Notes: generated by a model from the letters alone, not told the origin. 35,703 nt of DNA from Desulfobulbus sp. (GCA_028684915.1 JAQUEZ010000053.1:1-35703), one strand, 5' to 3'. Positions 25,520 to 33,588 are shown, counted from the first letter of the stretch. Translations and numbers: made by a program.

Positions 25520-28500
25520 CGAAATTGAAAAACTTTCAAGAGGTATCGTTGCGCCTATTCACACCCCAGCTTGGTTTATTTGACGAACAAGTTGTTAGGT
25601 CGGCCAAGATAAGGAACATCACCGATTGGCCGGAACAACAGCGTTTTCCGTTAAATTTCGACAAGAATAAAGTTGAAGACATTGTTCTCAACGATATTCG
25701 ATCAAGCACATCTCCCCTCATTATCACAGGTTTCACCTCCCTTGATTATTTGATCGATTTTGTCTCAGATTTGGACGGTGATCAGCCCAAGTCGATCTCT
25801 ATTCTTTTTGGCAGTGAACCCAGTCCAGCCCGGCGCAAGGAATACAGCCTCAAAAAATCGAACTTCCCCCAAGAGGTTGTCGACTATTGGCTGGAAGCAG
25901 GTATCTCCTTACGCTTGTGCTATAAAATTCTCATATTCAAGGAGATGATTGAGAAAGGTAGAATCGTGAGTAGGTATATCCCCGATGAAAAAAACAAACT
26001 TCACGCCAAGATCTTTATCGCCGAATCAGCAGCTACCCTTGGTTCCAGCAATTTTTCTTTTACCGGTTTTCGAAGGCAATTGGAGGCCAATGTCCGATTC
26101 GATGCTCAAAAGGAGCCCAAGAGATACCGTGAAGTCGAACAGATAGCTAAAAATTATTGGGATTTGGGCGAAGACTATAATCAGGGGTTGCTTGATCTAC
26201 TCCAGCAACTTTTGCAGGTAGTTTCCTGGCAAGAGGCTTTGGGCCGTGCTTGTGGCGAGCTTCTTGAAGGAGAATGGGCGCAACGATATATCAAAAACAA
26301 ATATGTCAGCAGTGGCAATGAACTCTGGCCATCTCAGAAAACCGGCATCGCCCAAGCTCTCTGGATGGTTGAGAATGCAGGGAGTGTTCTGGTCGCCGAT
26401 GCCACCGGTTCGGGCAAGACCCGGATGGGGGCACATCTATTACGATCAATTATGGACCGGATTTGGAGCATGGGAAGGGTAAGAAAGGATATAACCGCCT
26501 TGGTCTGCCCGCCAAATTTTGTCAAAGAAGCCTGGAAGAAAGAAGCCGTCGAATGCGGCTTGCCTTTGTCCGTCCTTTCACATGGAATTCTCAGCTATGA
26601 AAAATCGGAGAAGCATGAGGAGATCCTCAAGACGGTTCGAAGAGCCCAATCGCTTGCAGTAGACGAAGCCCATAATTTTCTCAATCCAACATCTTCCAGG
26701 ACTCGCAGTCTGTTGGGAAACATGGCGGATGTTATGGTGATGTTTACGGCTACTCCTCTTAACAAAGGGGTGCGAGACCTATTGCGGATTGTCGATTTGT
26801 TGGGCGCTGATAATCTCGACGATGATTCCTTGAAGCTATTTGAACGTCTTGAACAGCGTATTCGGCGTTCAAATGGACAACTGGTGGCAACAAAAGCAGA
26901 ACGGCAAGAAATGCAAAAGGCCGTGCAACGGTTCACGTTACGTCGTACCAAAACCATGTTCAACAAGATGGTTGATCAACAACCAGAAGCGTATTGTGAC
27001 GATCGGGGGCAACAATGCCGCTATCCGGAGCACACTCCAAAAACGTATGAGACAAATGAAAGCACTCAAGACCAACGAAATGCCGTTAAGATCAGGGAGT
27101 TTGCAGGAAAGCTGAAAGGACTGATCAATCTGCAATCCGCCGTTGAACGTCCGGAAGGCTTAAACGTAGATGATGACCGATTTATCAAGGGAAGATTGCA
27201 CGGAGCCAAAGGACTGGCAATATACCAATTAATGTCCAGGTTGCGCTCCTCTCGTGCGGCGGTGGTCGAACACCTTCTTGGCACCACTGAGGCCGCTCAT
27301 CGATTTCAGCTAGAGGAGAGAATCAAAACCGAAGATACCGGTAATGTTCTCAAGACACTGGAAGAATTTTCAGGACAGGTCAAGCCAAGTTCCTTGGCGG
27401 AAAAGCTCCCTGTTTGGCTTACAAACGCAGATGAACATCGAAAAGCAGTCTCTGAAGAACTGGAGATCTACAAAAGGATACTGGAACTGATCGATGAAAT
27501 CAGTGGCAACAGAGAACAAACCAAGGCGGAACAACTCAGCAACCTTTTAAAAACACATCCCTTATTACTAGCGTTTGACAGTTGCCTCATTTCCCTTGAA
27601 GTCATTAAACAACTTATCCACCAACAGAATGCTGGCTGCAATGTGATAGTGGCAACAGGTTCACAGGCCAAGAGCAAAAAAGAAGTGAACAAGCTGTTTG
27701 CTCTTGGCTCCAACGCCGAAGGAGTAATAGCTCTCTGCTCGGATGCAATGTCGGAAGGGCTGAATTTACAGCAAGCTTCGGCGGTTGTACTCCTCGATAT
27801 GCCAAGTGTCATTCGCGTGGCAGAGCAGCGGGTTGGCCGGGTCGACAGGATGAATAGTCCGCATAAAGCTATCGAGGTTTGGTGGCCGATTGACTCCGAT
27901 GCCTTTGCCCTTAAAACAGACCGGAAGTTTTTTCGACGATACACTGAAGTCCGCGATATCCTCGGATCAAATCTGGATCTCCCTGAAAATCTCCTGCCCG
28001 AAGAAATTGTTGAAGGGCCTGATACTGTTGAGGAGATGGTCTCAAAACTTGCTGAACTTGACCAGAAGGGTACAAGCTGGGACGGTATTCAAGACGCCTT
28101 TCAGCCTGTCAGGGATTTGGTCGATCCAGAACGTGGGATTGTACCGGTTGATGTATACGACCAGGTGCGGCATTCAAAAGCACGGGTTTTATCCTCAGTG
28201 AGTTTGGTCAAAGCAAAAAGAGCTTGGGCATTTTTTGCAATTTTGGGAGCGGATTACGGTGCCCCAAAATGGATATTTTTTGATCATCCTGGCGCCCACC
28301 CGCTCACGCATTTGGAGGAAATAGCAAGCCGATTGAGAGAGGTTCTTTTCGGAGATATCGAAAACCGCACCATGGATGCAAAGGCATCACTGTTGATAGA
28401 AAAATTCTTGGAGCATGTGCTGGAAACAGAACGATTTCTTTTGCCAAGAAAGAAGCAGCGCGCATTGGCAGAAATGAAATTGGTTTTGGACCATTATATC

Positions 28501-28821
28501 AAGACTGCAAAAAAACACGAAAACTGGGGCGCAGCAGAACTGCTGGGTGACATTTTGAAGTTCATCGACGCTCCAAAGAATGATGAGGATAAGCCTGATC
28601 TTGATACCATTGCCGAGATCTGGCTCGATCTTACCCGGGACGCCTGGTACGAAAAACTTCTCAAAAAGCGCAGATACAAACCGTTGCGACTTAAGGACAT
28701 TCGCAAAGATTTACAACAAAACCCTTTAGAGATAGAACGGTTGAGGGAGGCTTTCTTACATATCCGGCAAAGTCAACCGATCAATAGTAGGGTGATCGCC
28801 GCTATTGTCGGTGTGCCTTAG
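25516..28821 (+). CDS. PLD-domain / SNF2 helicase fusion
   Basis: The 1101-residue protein begins with a phospholipase D-like domain: 'KLHAKIFI' near residue 151 followed by 'LGSSNFS' near 165. It has the His-X-Lys pair but Glu at the usual Asp position, and only one copy. The helicase core follows: Walker A 'DATGSGKT' near 285, DEAH near 373, 'TATPLN' near 412, and the second half with 'SDAMSEGLNLQ' and 'QRVGRVDRMNSPHK'. PLD nucleases joined to helicases are common in defence loci; DISARM has a separate PLD protein, DrmC. The only usable start is TTG 25516, without a clear ribosome site, so the exact N-terminus is uncertain. It is transcribed away from the minus-strand operon. Confidence 0.85.
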   Translation: MTKLKNFQEVSLRLFTPQLGLFDEQVVRSAKIRNITDWPEQQRFPLNFDKNKVEDIVLNDIRSSTSPLIITGFTSLDYLIDFVSDLDGDQPKSISILFGSEPSPARRKEYSLKKSNFPQEVVDYWLEAGISLRLCYKILIFKEMIEKGRIVSRYIPDEKNKLHAKIFIAESAATLGSSNFSFTGFRRQLEANVRFDAQKEPKRYREVEQIAKNYWDLGEDYNQGLLDLLQQLLQVVSWQEALGRACGELLEGEWAQRYIKNKYVSSGNELWPSQKTGIAQALWMVENAGSVLVADATGSGKTRMGAHLLRSIMDRIWSMGRVRKDITALVCPPNFVKEAWKKEAVECGLPLSVLSHGILSYEKSEKHEEILKTVRRAQSLAVDEAHNFLNPTSSRTRSLLGNMADVMVMFTATPLNKGVRDLLRIVDLLGADNLDDDSLKLFERLEQRIRRSNGQLVATKAERQEMQKAVQRFTLRRTKTMFNKMVDQQPEAYCDDRGQQCRYPEHTPKTYETNESTQDQRNAVKIREFAGKLKGLINLQSAVERPEGLNVDDDRFIKGRLHGAKGLAIYQLMSRLRSSRAAVVEHLLGTTEAAHRFQLEERIKTEDTGNVLKTLEEFSGQVKPSSLAEKLPVWLTNADEHRKAVSEELEIYKRILELIDEISGNREQTKAEQLSNLLKTHPLLLAFDSCLISLEVIKQLIHQQNAGCNVIVATGSQAKSKKEVNKLFALGSNAEGVIALCSDAMSEGLNLQQASAVVLLDMPSVIRVAEQRVGRVDRMNSPHKAIEVWWPIDSDAFALKTDRKFFRRYTEVRDILGSNLDLPENLLPEEIVEGPDTVEEMVSKLAELDQKGTSWDGIQDAFQPVRDLVDPERGIVPVDVYDQVRHSKARVLSSVSLVKAKRAWAFFAILGADYGAPKWIFFDHPGAHPLTHLEEIASRLREVLFGDIENRTMDAKASLLIEKFLEHVLETERFLLPRKKQRALAEMKLVLDHYIKTAKKHENWGAAELLGDILKFIDAPKNDEDKPDLDTIAEIWLDLTRDAWYEKLLKKRRYKPLRLKDIRKDLQQNPLEIERLREAFLHIRQSQPINSRVIAAIVGVP

Positions 28822-28864
28822 CTGGAAAGAATGTCGACCGACAGCATTCAAAATGCTTAAATTA

Positions 28865-29242
28865 TTACATATTTATCCATGTTTCACGATAGAGATAATA
28901 ATGACCTAGCACTCTAGAGACATAGATTTTGGTTTCGAAAATGTTGGGGATGGCGTCTTTGACCTTGCCAGGCCCGGCGTTGTAGGCCGCAATGCTCAAC
29001 TCTAAATTCCATCCATAGCTGTCGAGTAGGGAACGAAGGTATTTGGTGCCACCAGTGATATTGTCTTGTGGATCAAAGGGATCGGCAACCTGCAGATCCC
29101 TCGCCGTCGCCGGCATGAGTTGCATCAACCCCTGGGCGCCTTTTGGCGAAACAGCGGTGGGGTCAAAATTCGATTCAGCTTTGATGATCGCCTTGATCAG
29201 CAAAGGATCAACGCCGTGTTCGATAGCCGCTGTTTGGATATC
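28865..29242 (-). pseudogene. Lytic transglycosylase, 5'-truncated
   Basis: Reading from the junction near 29242 gives an SLT (lysozyme-like) domain: 'AAIEHGVDPLLIKAIIKAES' with the catalytic Glu in KAES, then 'GAQGLMQLMPATARDL' and 'AAYNAGPGKV'. The domain itself looks complete to the TAA at 28865-28867. The signal peptide and start are missing and replaced, in a different frame, by the first codons of traK. An internal ATG at 29203 would give 112 residues but without export signal and without the helix before the Glu. Such enzymes open peptidoglycan for conjugative machines. This copy is probably inactive. Confidence 0.75.
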
Positions 29243-29382
29243 TGCCCGGGGCAGACGATGCGGTTGATCTCCTTAGCCGAGAGTTCCACCATGGTGGGGA
29301 CCTCGGCGGGAACACCCTCACCGGCCACAGCAGGACTAGCAATCATCACAAAGCAGTATGCTGAAAAGAATACTTTCTTCAT
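29241..29382 (-). pseudogene. traK: TraK, 5' remnant
   Basis: The ATG at 29382 overlaps the traE stop as ATGA and has GGAG upstream, the normal traE-traK coupling. The first 48 residues hold a signal peptide ('FFSAYCFVMIASPAVA') and the start of mature TraK ('PTMVELSAKEINRIVCPGQI'). At about 29240 the sequence passes into the lytic transglycosylase gene in another frame and terminates 13 codons later. TraK is the secretin-like outer-membrane component of F-type type IV secretion. The remainder, and normally the following traB, traC and other genes, are absent here. Confidence 0.65.
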
Positions 29383-29954
29383 TTGTCACTCCTCTCTTCT
29401 CCGGATTTTTCCTTCTCTTTGAAGGCCAGCAGGGAGAACCGGCCGTCCCTGATTTGGAAGTCGAGGAAATAGGTCCGGGTCGTATTTTCCAGCCGGGTGT
29501 TGCCGGTGTACTGCTTCAGATCACCAAATACCTCGATGCGATTGTCCTTCATGGTCAGGGTCTGCGGATAGAAGACCGAACTGACTTGGGACTCCTCGAT
29601 TCGGCCTGCCAACGAGTACCAGAGCGTGGAGGCCTCGGGGTAGGACTCGGGCGCGTAGTAGACCAGCAGCTCGTTGAATTGCTTGCGTGCCGTGCTCGGT
29701 GAGTAAGTGGTGGCCAAAGAGATGATCCGCCGGCCAATGTCCTGGATGTAGGTCTCGGTTGGCTTACCCTGGACAAACTCGACTGTGCCGGTCATCTGCG
29801 GCGGAATAAGGATCACCTTCTGATAGCGCACTGCCCGGCAGGCCATGAAGGAGGTGAACATCAGGCAGACCGCCAGAACGATCACCACAAACTGGAGCAA
29901 CCGGTTGCGGGCAAAGAGGTTGCTGCTCTGTTGCACATAGGTGTTGAGTTTCAC
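29379..29954 (-). CDS. traE: TraE-like type IV secretion protein
   Basis: The 191-residue protein has a short cytoplasmic N-terminus, one membrane segment (about residues 21-42, 'LLQFVVIVLAVCLMFTSFMA') and a periplasmic domain, the layout of TraE/VirB5-VirB8-like inner-membrane components in F-type conjugation systems. Residues such as 'VILIPPQMTG' and 'YSPSTARKQFNELL' fit TraE. It starts at ATG 29954, overlapping the traL stop, and ends in the traK start. The gene itself looks intact, but its partners downstream are lost. The call rests on topology, motif and gene order. Confidence 0.8.
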   Translation of the reverse strand: MKLNTYVQQSSNLFARNRLLQFVVIVLAVCLMFTSFMACRAVRYQKVILIPPQMTGTVEFVQGKPTETYIQDIGRRIISLATTYSPSTARKQFNELLVYYAPESYPEASTLWYSLAGRIEESQVSSVFYPQTLTMKDNRIEVFGDLKQYTGNTRLENTTRTYFLDFQIRDGRFSLLAFKEKEKSGEERSDK

Positions 29955-30226
29955 TCGTGGAACTCCTGTTCAAAGTAACCGGGATAGTTTTTCATCTGCA
30001 GCAAGGCACAGGCATAGAGCAGGTGCTTGAGAAATCCCCGTGGTTTGCTCCGTTTGGTTCGGATGTAGCTGTACTGGACTCCAACAAAGACAAGCCAGGC
30101 CAGACCACCGTAGATCAGGGCAACGGTGAGGGTGAACAGAAATATGGCCAGCTCATCGACCTCAAACCACAGCACCTGGAAGGGTCGGGACAGATACTGG
30201 GGGAATTTGCGGGATGAGCCGGCCAT
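29951..30226 (-). CDS. traL: TraL-like type IV secretion protein
   Basis: The 91-residue protein has the TraL signature: N-terminal 'FPQYLSRPFQVLWFEVDELAI', then two adjacent hydrophobic segments (about residues 27-55) and a basic loop. TraL is a small inner-membrane pilus-assembly protein equivalent to VirB3. The ATG at 30226 has GAGGGG just upstream, overlapping the end of the pilin gene. Order pilin-traL-traE-traK is that of F-type systems. The gene looks intact. Confidence 0.85.
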   Translation of the reverse strand: MAGSSRKFPQYLSRPFQVLWFEVDELAIFLFTLTVALIYGGLAWLVFVGVQYSYIRTKRSKPRGFLKHLLYACALLQMKNYPGYFEQEFHE

Positions 30227-30233
30227 CTTCCCC

Positions 30234-30557
30234 TCAACAGATCAAGGCGCCGATGGTTTCGACTACGGTGTTGGCCCGGAGCAGAAAGGCCCCGCCCAAA
30301 ACCACGCCGGCCGCCGGCAGGATCATCTGCCGGATGGCCAGGATCGCGGCCACGCACATGCAGGCCACTCCACCGGTGAAACCCACTGGGCCAAGCAGGA
30401 TCTGGTTGACGCCGATATCGTAGAGGTCATAGGCAAAGGAGCCGGTTGCCGGTACGGTCATGGCCAAGGCGTTGCTCGCCTTCATCAGGGAGAGCAGCAC
30501 TGTGGCCATCCAGGTTGCCATGTTCAAACGTTTACGGAAGCGGTGCAGTCGGTTCAT
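30234..30557 (-). CDS. Pilin-like (TraA/VirB2-type) protein
   Basis: I chose the ATG at 30557 (107 residues) because GGAGGA lies seven to eight bases upstream. The product has a basic N-terminus, a long signal segment ending near 'SNALA' and two hydrophobic helices separated by a short polar turn ('AILAIRQMILPAAGVVLGGA'), the structure of conjugative pilin precursors. It sits directly before traL, where TraA is expected. Cleavage after ALA would leave about 75 residues, close to the size of mature F pilin. Sequence similarity alone is weak because pilins diverge fast. Confidence 0.75.
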   Translation of the reverse strand: MNRLHRFRKRLNMATWMATVLLSLMKASNALAMTVPATGSFAYDLYDIGVNQILLGPVGFTGGVACMCVAAILAIRQMILPAAGVVLGGAFLLRANTVVETIGALIC

Positions 30558-30606
30558 CGTGGTCTCCTCCAAAGAGATTTTTTGAAATATCTGCCGTTCT
30601 GGCAGG

Positions 30607-31128
30607 TTATGGTTGGGTCAAGGCGAGTTCGACTCGCCGGTTGTTGGCCAATTCAGTTCCAGGTAGCGGGTAATATGAGCCCTTTCCTTCCAGCCTTGAG
30701 ACGGTGTAGCCATGGGCACGAAGAACCGCTGCCACCTGTTCTGCCCGCTCTCGGGAGAGGGTACGGTTGCGCTCTTTCGTGCCCAGTGAACAGGTGTGGC
30801 CGGTGACGATCAAGCCGGTATCGGGAGCAATGGTGCATTGGGCCAGGGCTGTCAGCAGGGCATCTTGCTCGGACAGGGACAACTCGGCGCTGCCAAGTTG
30901 GAAATGCGTCACCGGCAGCTCACAACCATCCGTGGCCTTTACGGTCTTTTCCTTGCAGGCTGGCTGGCGGTGATTCGGTGTGCTGGTCAGGACAAAGGTT
31001 TCCCGGTCCGTCACCTGCACAATCTCGCTTGGCAGGGAGAAGCGTTCCTGACGAATCTCTCTGGCCATGAGCGGCGAGACGCTCAGGATCAGGACGGTTA
31101 TCAGGATGGGAATCAGGTGGGCGTTCAT
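30607..31128 (-). CDS. OmpA-family periplasmic/outer-membrane protein
   Basis: I chose the ATG at 31128 (173 residues) because it places a clean signal peptide first ('MNAHLIPILITVLILSVSPLMA'). The start at 31179 adds a charged leader without ribosome site. The C-terminal 95 residues are an OmpA-like peptidoglycan-binding domain: 'HFQLGSAELSLSEQDALL', 'IVTGHTCSLGT' and 'NRTLSRERAEQVAAVLRAHG' ending with 'NNRRVELAL'. Such proteins anchor transfer machinery to the cell wall in some conjugation loci. It precedes the pilin gene with about 50 bases between. A five-base hairpin lies in that gap. Role in transfer is inferred from position. Confidence 0.82.
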   Translation of the reverse strand: MNAHLIPILITVLILSVSPLMAREIRQERFSLPSEIVQVTDRETFVLTSTPNHRQPACKEKTVKATDGCELPVTHFQLGSAELSLSEQDALLTALAQCTIAPDTGLIVTGHTCSLGTKERNRTLSRERAEQVAAVLRAHGYTVSRLEGKGSYYPLPGTELANNRRVELALTQP

Positions 31129-31180
31129 GATTTTCTTGTTCTCTCTTTTTCGGGCCGTTGAGGTCGGTTTTGTCATCATT

Positions 31181-31197
31181 AAGAAACGTTGTTTCTT
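31181..31197. other. Palindrome AAGAAAC-GTT-GTTTCTT
   Basis: Seven-base perfect arms around a three-base centre overlap the stop of the sigma-like gene and lie about 55 bases before the OmpA-family start. It may be an operator or a weak hairpin; no T-tract follows on the minus strand. Confidence 0.3.
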
Positions 31198-32191
31198 ACT
31201 TCTTAGTTTGCGCGATGTAAGAAATCTCCCGGGCCTTTTTCTTCATGTCTCGGTACCGGGCGACCTGGGCTTTGGAGCGAATATTTCGAATCCGGCTGAT
31301 CTGTTTTTTGGTCAGCTCAAAACGGAAGGTGGTCTGGATTTCTGCAATGACCTGCTGCAGGGAAAGACGGCTTCCCGGCTCCTGGTTGAAGTAGCGGGAA
31401 TAGGTGTAGCGCTCCCATTTGCTGCTCAAGGCCACGGTCCGGATGAACTTCTCCCTGGCTAGACGGGACATACGGGAAATCTGCGGACGAAGCACATTCC
31501 TGTCCCCCCAGACCTGCTCCAAAACACGCAGGCCGATCTGGTCCTCCTGGGTCAAGGGATCCTGGATGATCTCTTTGCGCTTCAGGAGCAGGAGGATTTT
31601 CCGGGGGAGCGGTGACTTGCGGGAAAACTCGGTGATTGTCGGTAGTTTGGGCTGCATTTTTCGTTGTTGTTGAATGATGTGGTCAGTGGCGTTCTGAAGG
31701 ACTCGACAGACCTGTCTCCGACTGAGGTTGAAATGGTACGCCGTCTCTTCGGTGGAGACCGGGAATGGTTGCTGGAGGATCCACCGGCAAATCTGCCGGT
31801 CCCTATCCTCGACCCGTTGCATGGCTGCCATGATCTCGTCGGGTTGCGGTTCGGGAAGGTATTCCTCCTCTTCCCGAGAAGCAGTGCAGACCAGGTACTC
31901 GTAGGAAAAATGTGCTGGTCGGAGACCAATGGCCATCTTCAGGCACTGTGTTCTGAAGATGGTCCGAAAATAGGTGATCAACCGCTGACGGTCTTGGTTT
32001 TGAACCTCCCTCAGTGCCTTGAAAGCTGCTATGATGGCCTCCTGGAACAGATCGTCGTCATCTCCTGCCATGTAGGGAAAAAAAGGGGCAGCCTCCCAAC
32101 GGACCACATGGGTATGTGCTTGGACCCATTGCGTGGCGGCGAGCCAGGTGAGCTGGCTGGAAGTGATGTGGATGGCGCTCGGTGCTGTCAT
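31196..32191 (-). CDS. Sigma-70-like DNA-binding protein
   Basis: The 331-residue protein has a sigma region 2-like segment ('GDDDDLFQEAIIAAFKALRE' near residue 42, then 'YFRTIFRTQ') and a region 4-like helix-turn-helix near 148-175 ('EETAYHFNLSRRQVCRVLQ'). The last 120 residues are basic and could form a second helix-turn-helix with extra DNA contacts. It is not a housekeeping factor: there are no region 1 or 3 blocks. The ATG at 32191 lacks a good ribosome site. It stands directly before the transfer remnant and after the replication region, so it may have driven transfer genes. A role as a divergent transcription activator is equally possible. Confidence 0.7.
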   Translation of the reverse strand: MTAPSAIHITSSQLTWLAATQWVQAHTHVVRWEAAPFFPYMAGDDDDLFQEAIIAAFKALREVQNQDRQRLITYFRTIFRTQCLKMAIGLRPAHFSYEYLVCTASREEEEYLPEPQPDEIMAAMQRVEDRDRQICRWILQQPFPVSTEETAYHFNLSRRQVCRVLQNATDHIIQQQRKMQPKLPTITEFSRKSPLPRKILLLLKRKEIIQDPLTQEDQIGLRVLEQVWGDRNVLRPQISRMSRLAREKFIRTVALSSKWERYTYSRYFNQEPGSRLSLQQVIAEIQTTFRFELTKKQISRIRNIRSKAQVARYRDMKKKAREISYIAQTKK

Positions 32192-32216
32192 GGTGGTTGT
32201 GGAGTTGGTCCGCCCT

Positions 32217-32319
32217 TCTTTTAAGATTAAAAAAAGATTAAAGATGATTAGATGGCTCGGGGCATCTGGAAAAAACCTATTATTTGCAATTGGTTGCGTG
32301 CGAAAAAAATTGAGCGACT
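32217..32319. other. AT-rich part of a plasmid-type origin
   Basis: An AT-rich tract next to the iterons contains two copies of AAGATTAAA (32223-32231 and 32234-32242) and a related GATTAGAT. Such repeats are typical of the DNA-unwinding element beside iterons. It also lies upstream of the sigma-like gene and may contain its promoter. I see no canonical DnaA box. Confidence 0.45.
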
Positions 32320-32446
32320 GTGAGTGCTATGCCCCCAAAACGTGAGTGCTATGCCCCCTGTTTTGTGAGTGCTATGCCCCCAGGTGTGAGTGCTATGCCC
32401 CCTGAGTGTGAGTGCTATGCCCCCCAAGTGTGAGTGCTATGCCCCC
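32320..32446. repeat. Six iterons (GTGAGTGCTATGCCCCC)
   Basis: Six identical 17-base direct repeats start at 32320, 32342, 32365, 32386, 32408 and 32430, that is every 21-23 bases, two helical turns. They are the expected binding sites for the TrfA-like initiator next to them. Copies 4 to 6 overlap the 3' end of the initiator gene, and its stop codon lies in copy 4. Confidence 0.92.
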
Positions 32447-33355
32447 TCTTTCTTGAGGTGACTGAGGGTGGCGCACCACGTTTAACTTGTCTTCAGGATC
32501 AATGTCCCAACCCTGGACAGCTCCGGCCTGGACCAATTCGCTCATCGCGGATCGTAAACTCCGGCGAAAATCAACCAGCCGAGAGCACTCCGACCCGCAG
32601 AGATGCTTCAATGTGGCAATTTTTACGGGATAGGGCGCTCGGTGACTCGCATAGAAGCCATGCAGCCACTTGGCGAGGTCGGTCTTGAGCTGGAGCCGCT
32701 GTTGCCACTGCACCTGGGTCCAGCCGACATCGAACAGGCCTACCAATTTGGGATTGATCCTGACGATGTAGGACTGGTCTTCATCGCTGAAATAGAATTC
32801 GTCGACCAGTGAGCCGGCATAGGAGAAACTCCCCCGGTATGCACCAAGATCGACCTTGATCTCCACAGCGGTGGCTGTCAGGCGTCGGAGTGAATCCTTG
32901 AGCCACTCCCGGCCTGATTTCCCGCCTTGACGTCCGATGGCCGCAAGAAAGGGTTTCACCTTGATCCTGAGAAACTGTCGTTTCTCAGGATCGGGCTCAC
33001 GGGCTTGAAAATGGAGTGCTTGCGCCAACACGTCAAAATCACCCTGATCCAATCGCCAACCGGTATATTGGATCGTCACCCCCTTGAGCGATGCGATGAG
33101 TTCCTTCTTGACGGCTTTTCGTCGCCCTCTTTTGATCACCCCGAACAGAGCGGATCGCAGGCATATATTGGGGATGCCGCGCGTCTTGTCGGGCCAGTCG
33201 GGTAGCAGAGGGATTTGCTCAATGGCTTGAATCTTCTGTCGCATCTCAGGCGACAGGGAATCAAAACAGCGATGCTGGAGAAGACCGCCCCCTCCTGGTT
33301 CTGTAGGAAATAACTCGCGTGAAATAACAGCCTCCTTGCTCGGAATTGTTTTCAT
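32393..33355 (-). CDS. trfA: TrfA-family plasmid replication initiator
   Basis: The 320-residue protein matches TrfA features: 'GIPNICLRSALFGVIKRG' near residue 62, 'GVTIQYTGWRLDQGDFDVLAQAL' near 92, and C-terminal 'FYASHRAPYPVKIATLKHLCGS' near 230-250, a winged-helix initiator region. TrfA binds iterons and opens the origin in IncP plasmids. The last 18 residues ('RGGIALTLGGHSTHTQGA') are encoded by the iteron repeats themselves, so this tail is probably a by-product of the overlap and not a functional domain. The ATG at 33355 follows the small helix-turn-helix gene by eight bases, so they are probably co-transcribed. It indicates autonomous replication of the element at some stage. Confidence 0.9.
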   Translation of the reverse strand: MKTIPSKEAVISRELFPTEPGGGGLLQHRCFDSLSPEMRQKIQAIEQIPLLPDWPDKTRGIPNICLRSALFGVIKRGRRKAVKKELIASLKGVTIQYTGWRLDQGDFDVLAQALHFQAREPDPEKRQFLRIKVKPFLAAIGRQGGKSGREWLKDSLRRLTATAVEIKVDLGAYRGSFSYAGSLVDEFYFSDEDQSYIVRINPKLVGLFDVGWTQVQWQQRLQLKTDLAKWLHGFYASHRAPYPVKIATLKHLCGSECSRLVDFRRSLRSAMSELVQAGAVQGWDIDPEDKLNVVRHPQSPQERGGIALTLGGHSTHTQGA

Positions 33356-33363
33356 AAAACGAG

Positions 33364-33588
33364 CTACCGCTCACGAATCTGAATAGATCGACGAGGCCGG
33401 CCTGCTTTCACCGCTCGAATACGCTTGCTTTCAAACCAGGCATTTAGGTCAGCTTCCAGGATCAAGACGGTTTTCCCTGGCTTATAGGCTGCCAGATCAC
33501 CCCGCTTGATTGCCCGGTGAATGGTGTGGTAGCTGCACTTAGCGAGCTCAGCCGCCTCATCGATCGTGATGGATGTGTTTCGTATCAT
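33364..33588 (-). CDS. Excisionase-type helix-turn-helix protein
   Basis: I chose the ATG at 33588 (74 residues) because AAGG lies nine bases upstream. The GTG at 33594 is too close to it. The sequence 'SITIDEAAELAKCSYHTIHRAIKRGDLAAYKPGK' is a MerR/excisionase-like (HTH_17) winged helix, followed by 'LNAWFESKRI' and a basic tail. Such proteins act as excisionases or as regulators of replication genes. It overlaps the upstream XRE-like gene by about 32 bases and precedes trfA, so it is probably a regulator of the replicon. Confidence 0.82.
   Translation of the reverse strand: MIRNTSITIDEAAELAKCSYHTIHRAIKRGDLAAYKPGKTVLILEADLNAWFESKRIRAVKAGRPRRSIQIRER

Noticed and set aside
32320..32446. CRISPR array
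   Set aside because: The repeats are 17 bases with only 4-6 base spacers and lie beside a TrfA initiator. They are iterons; no cas genes are present.
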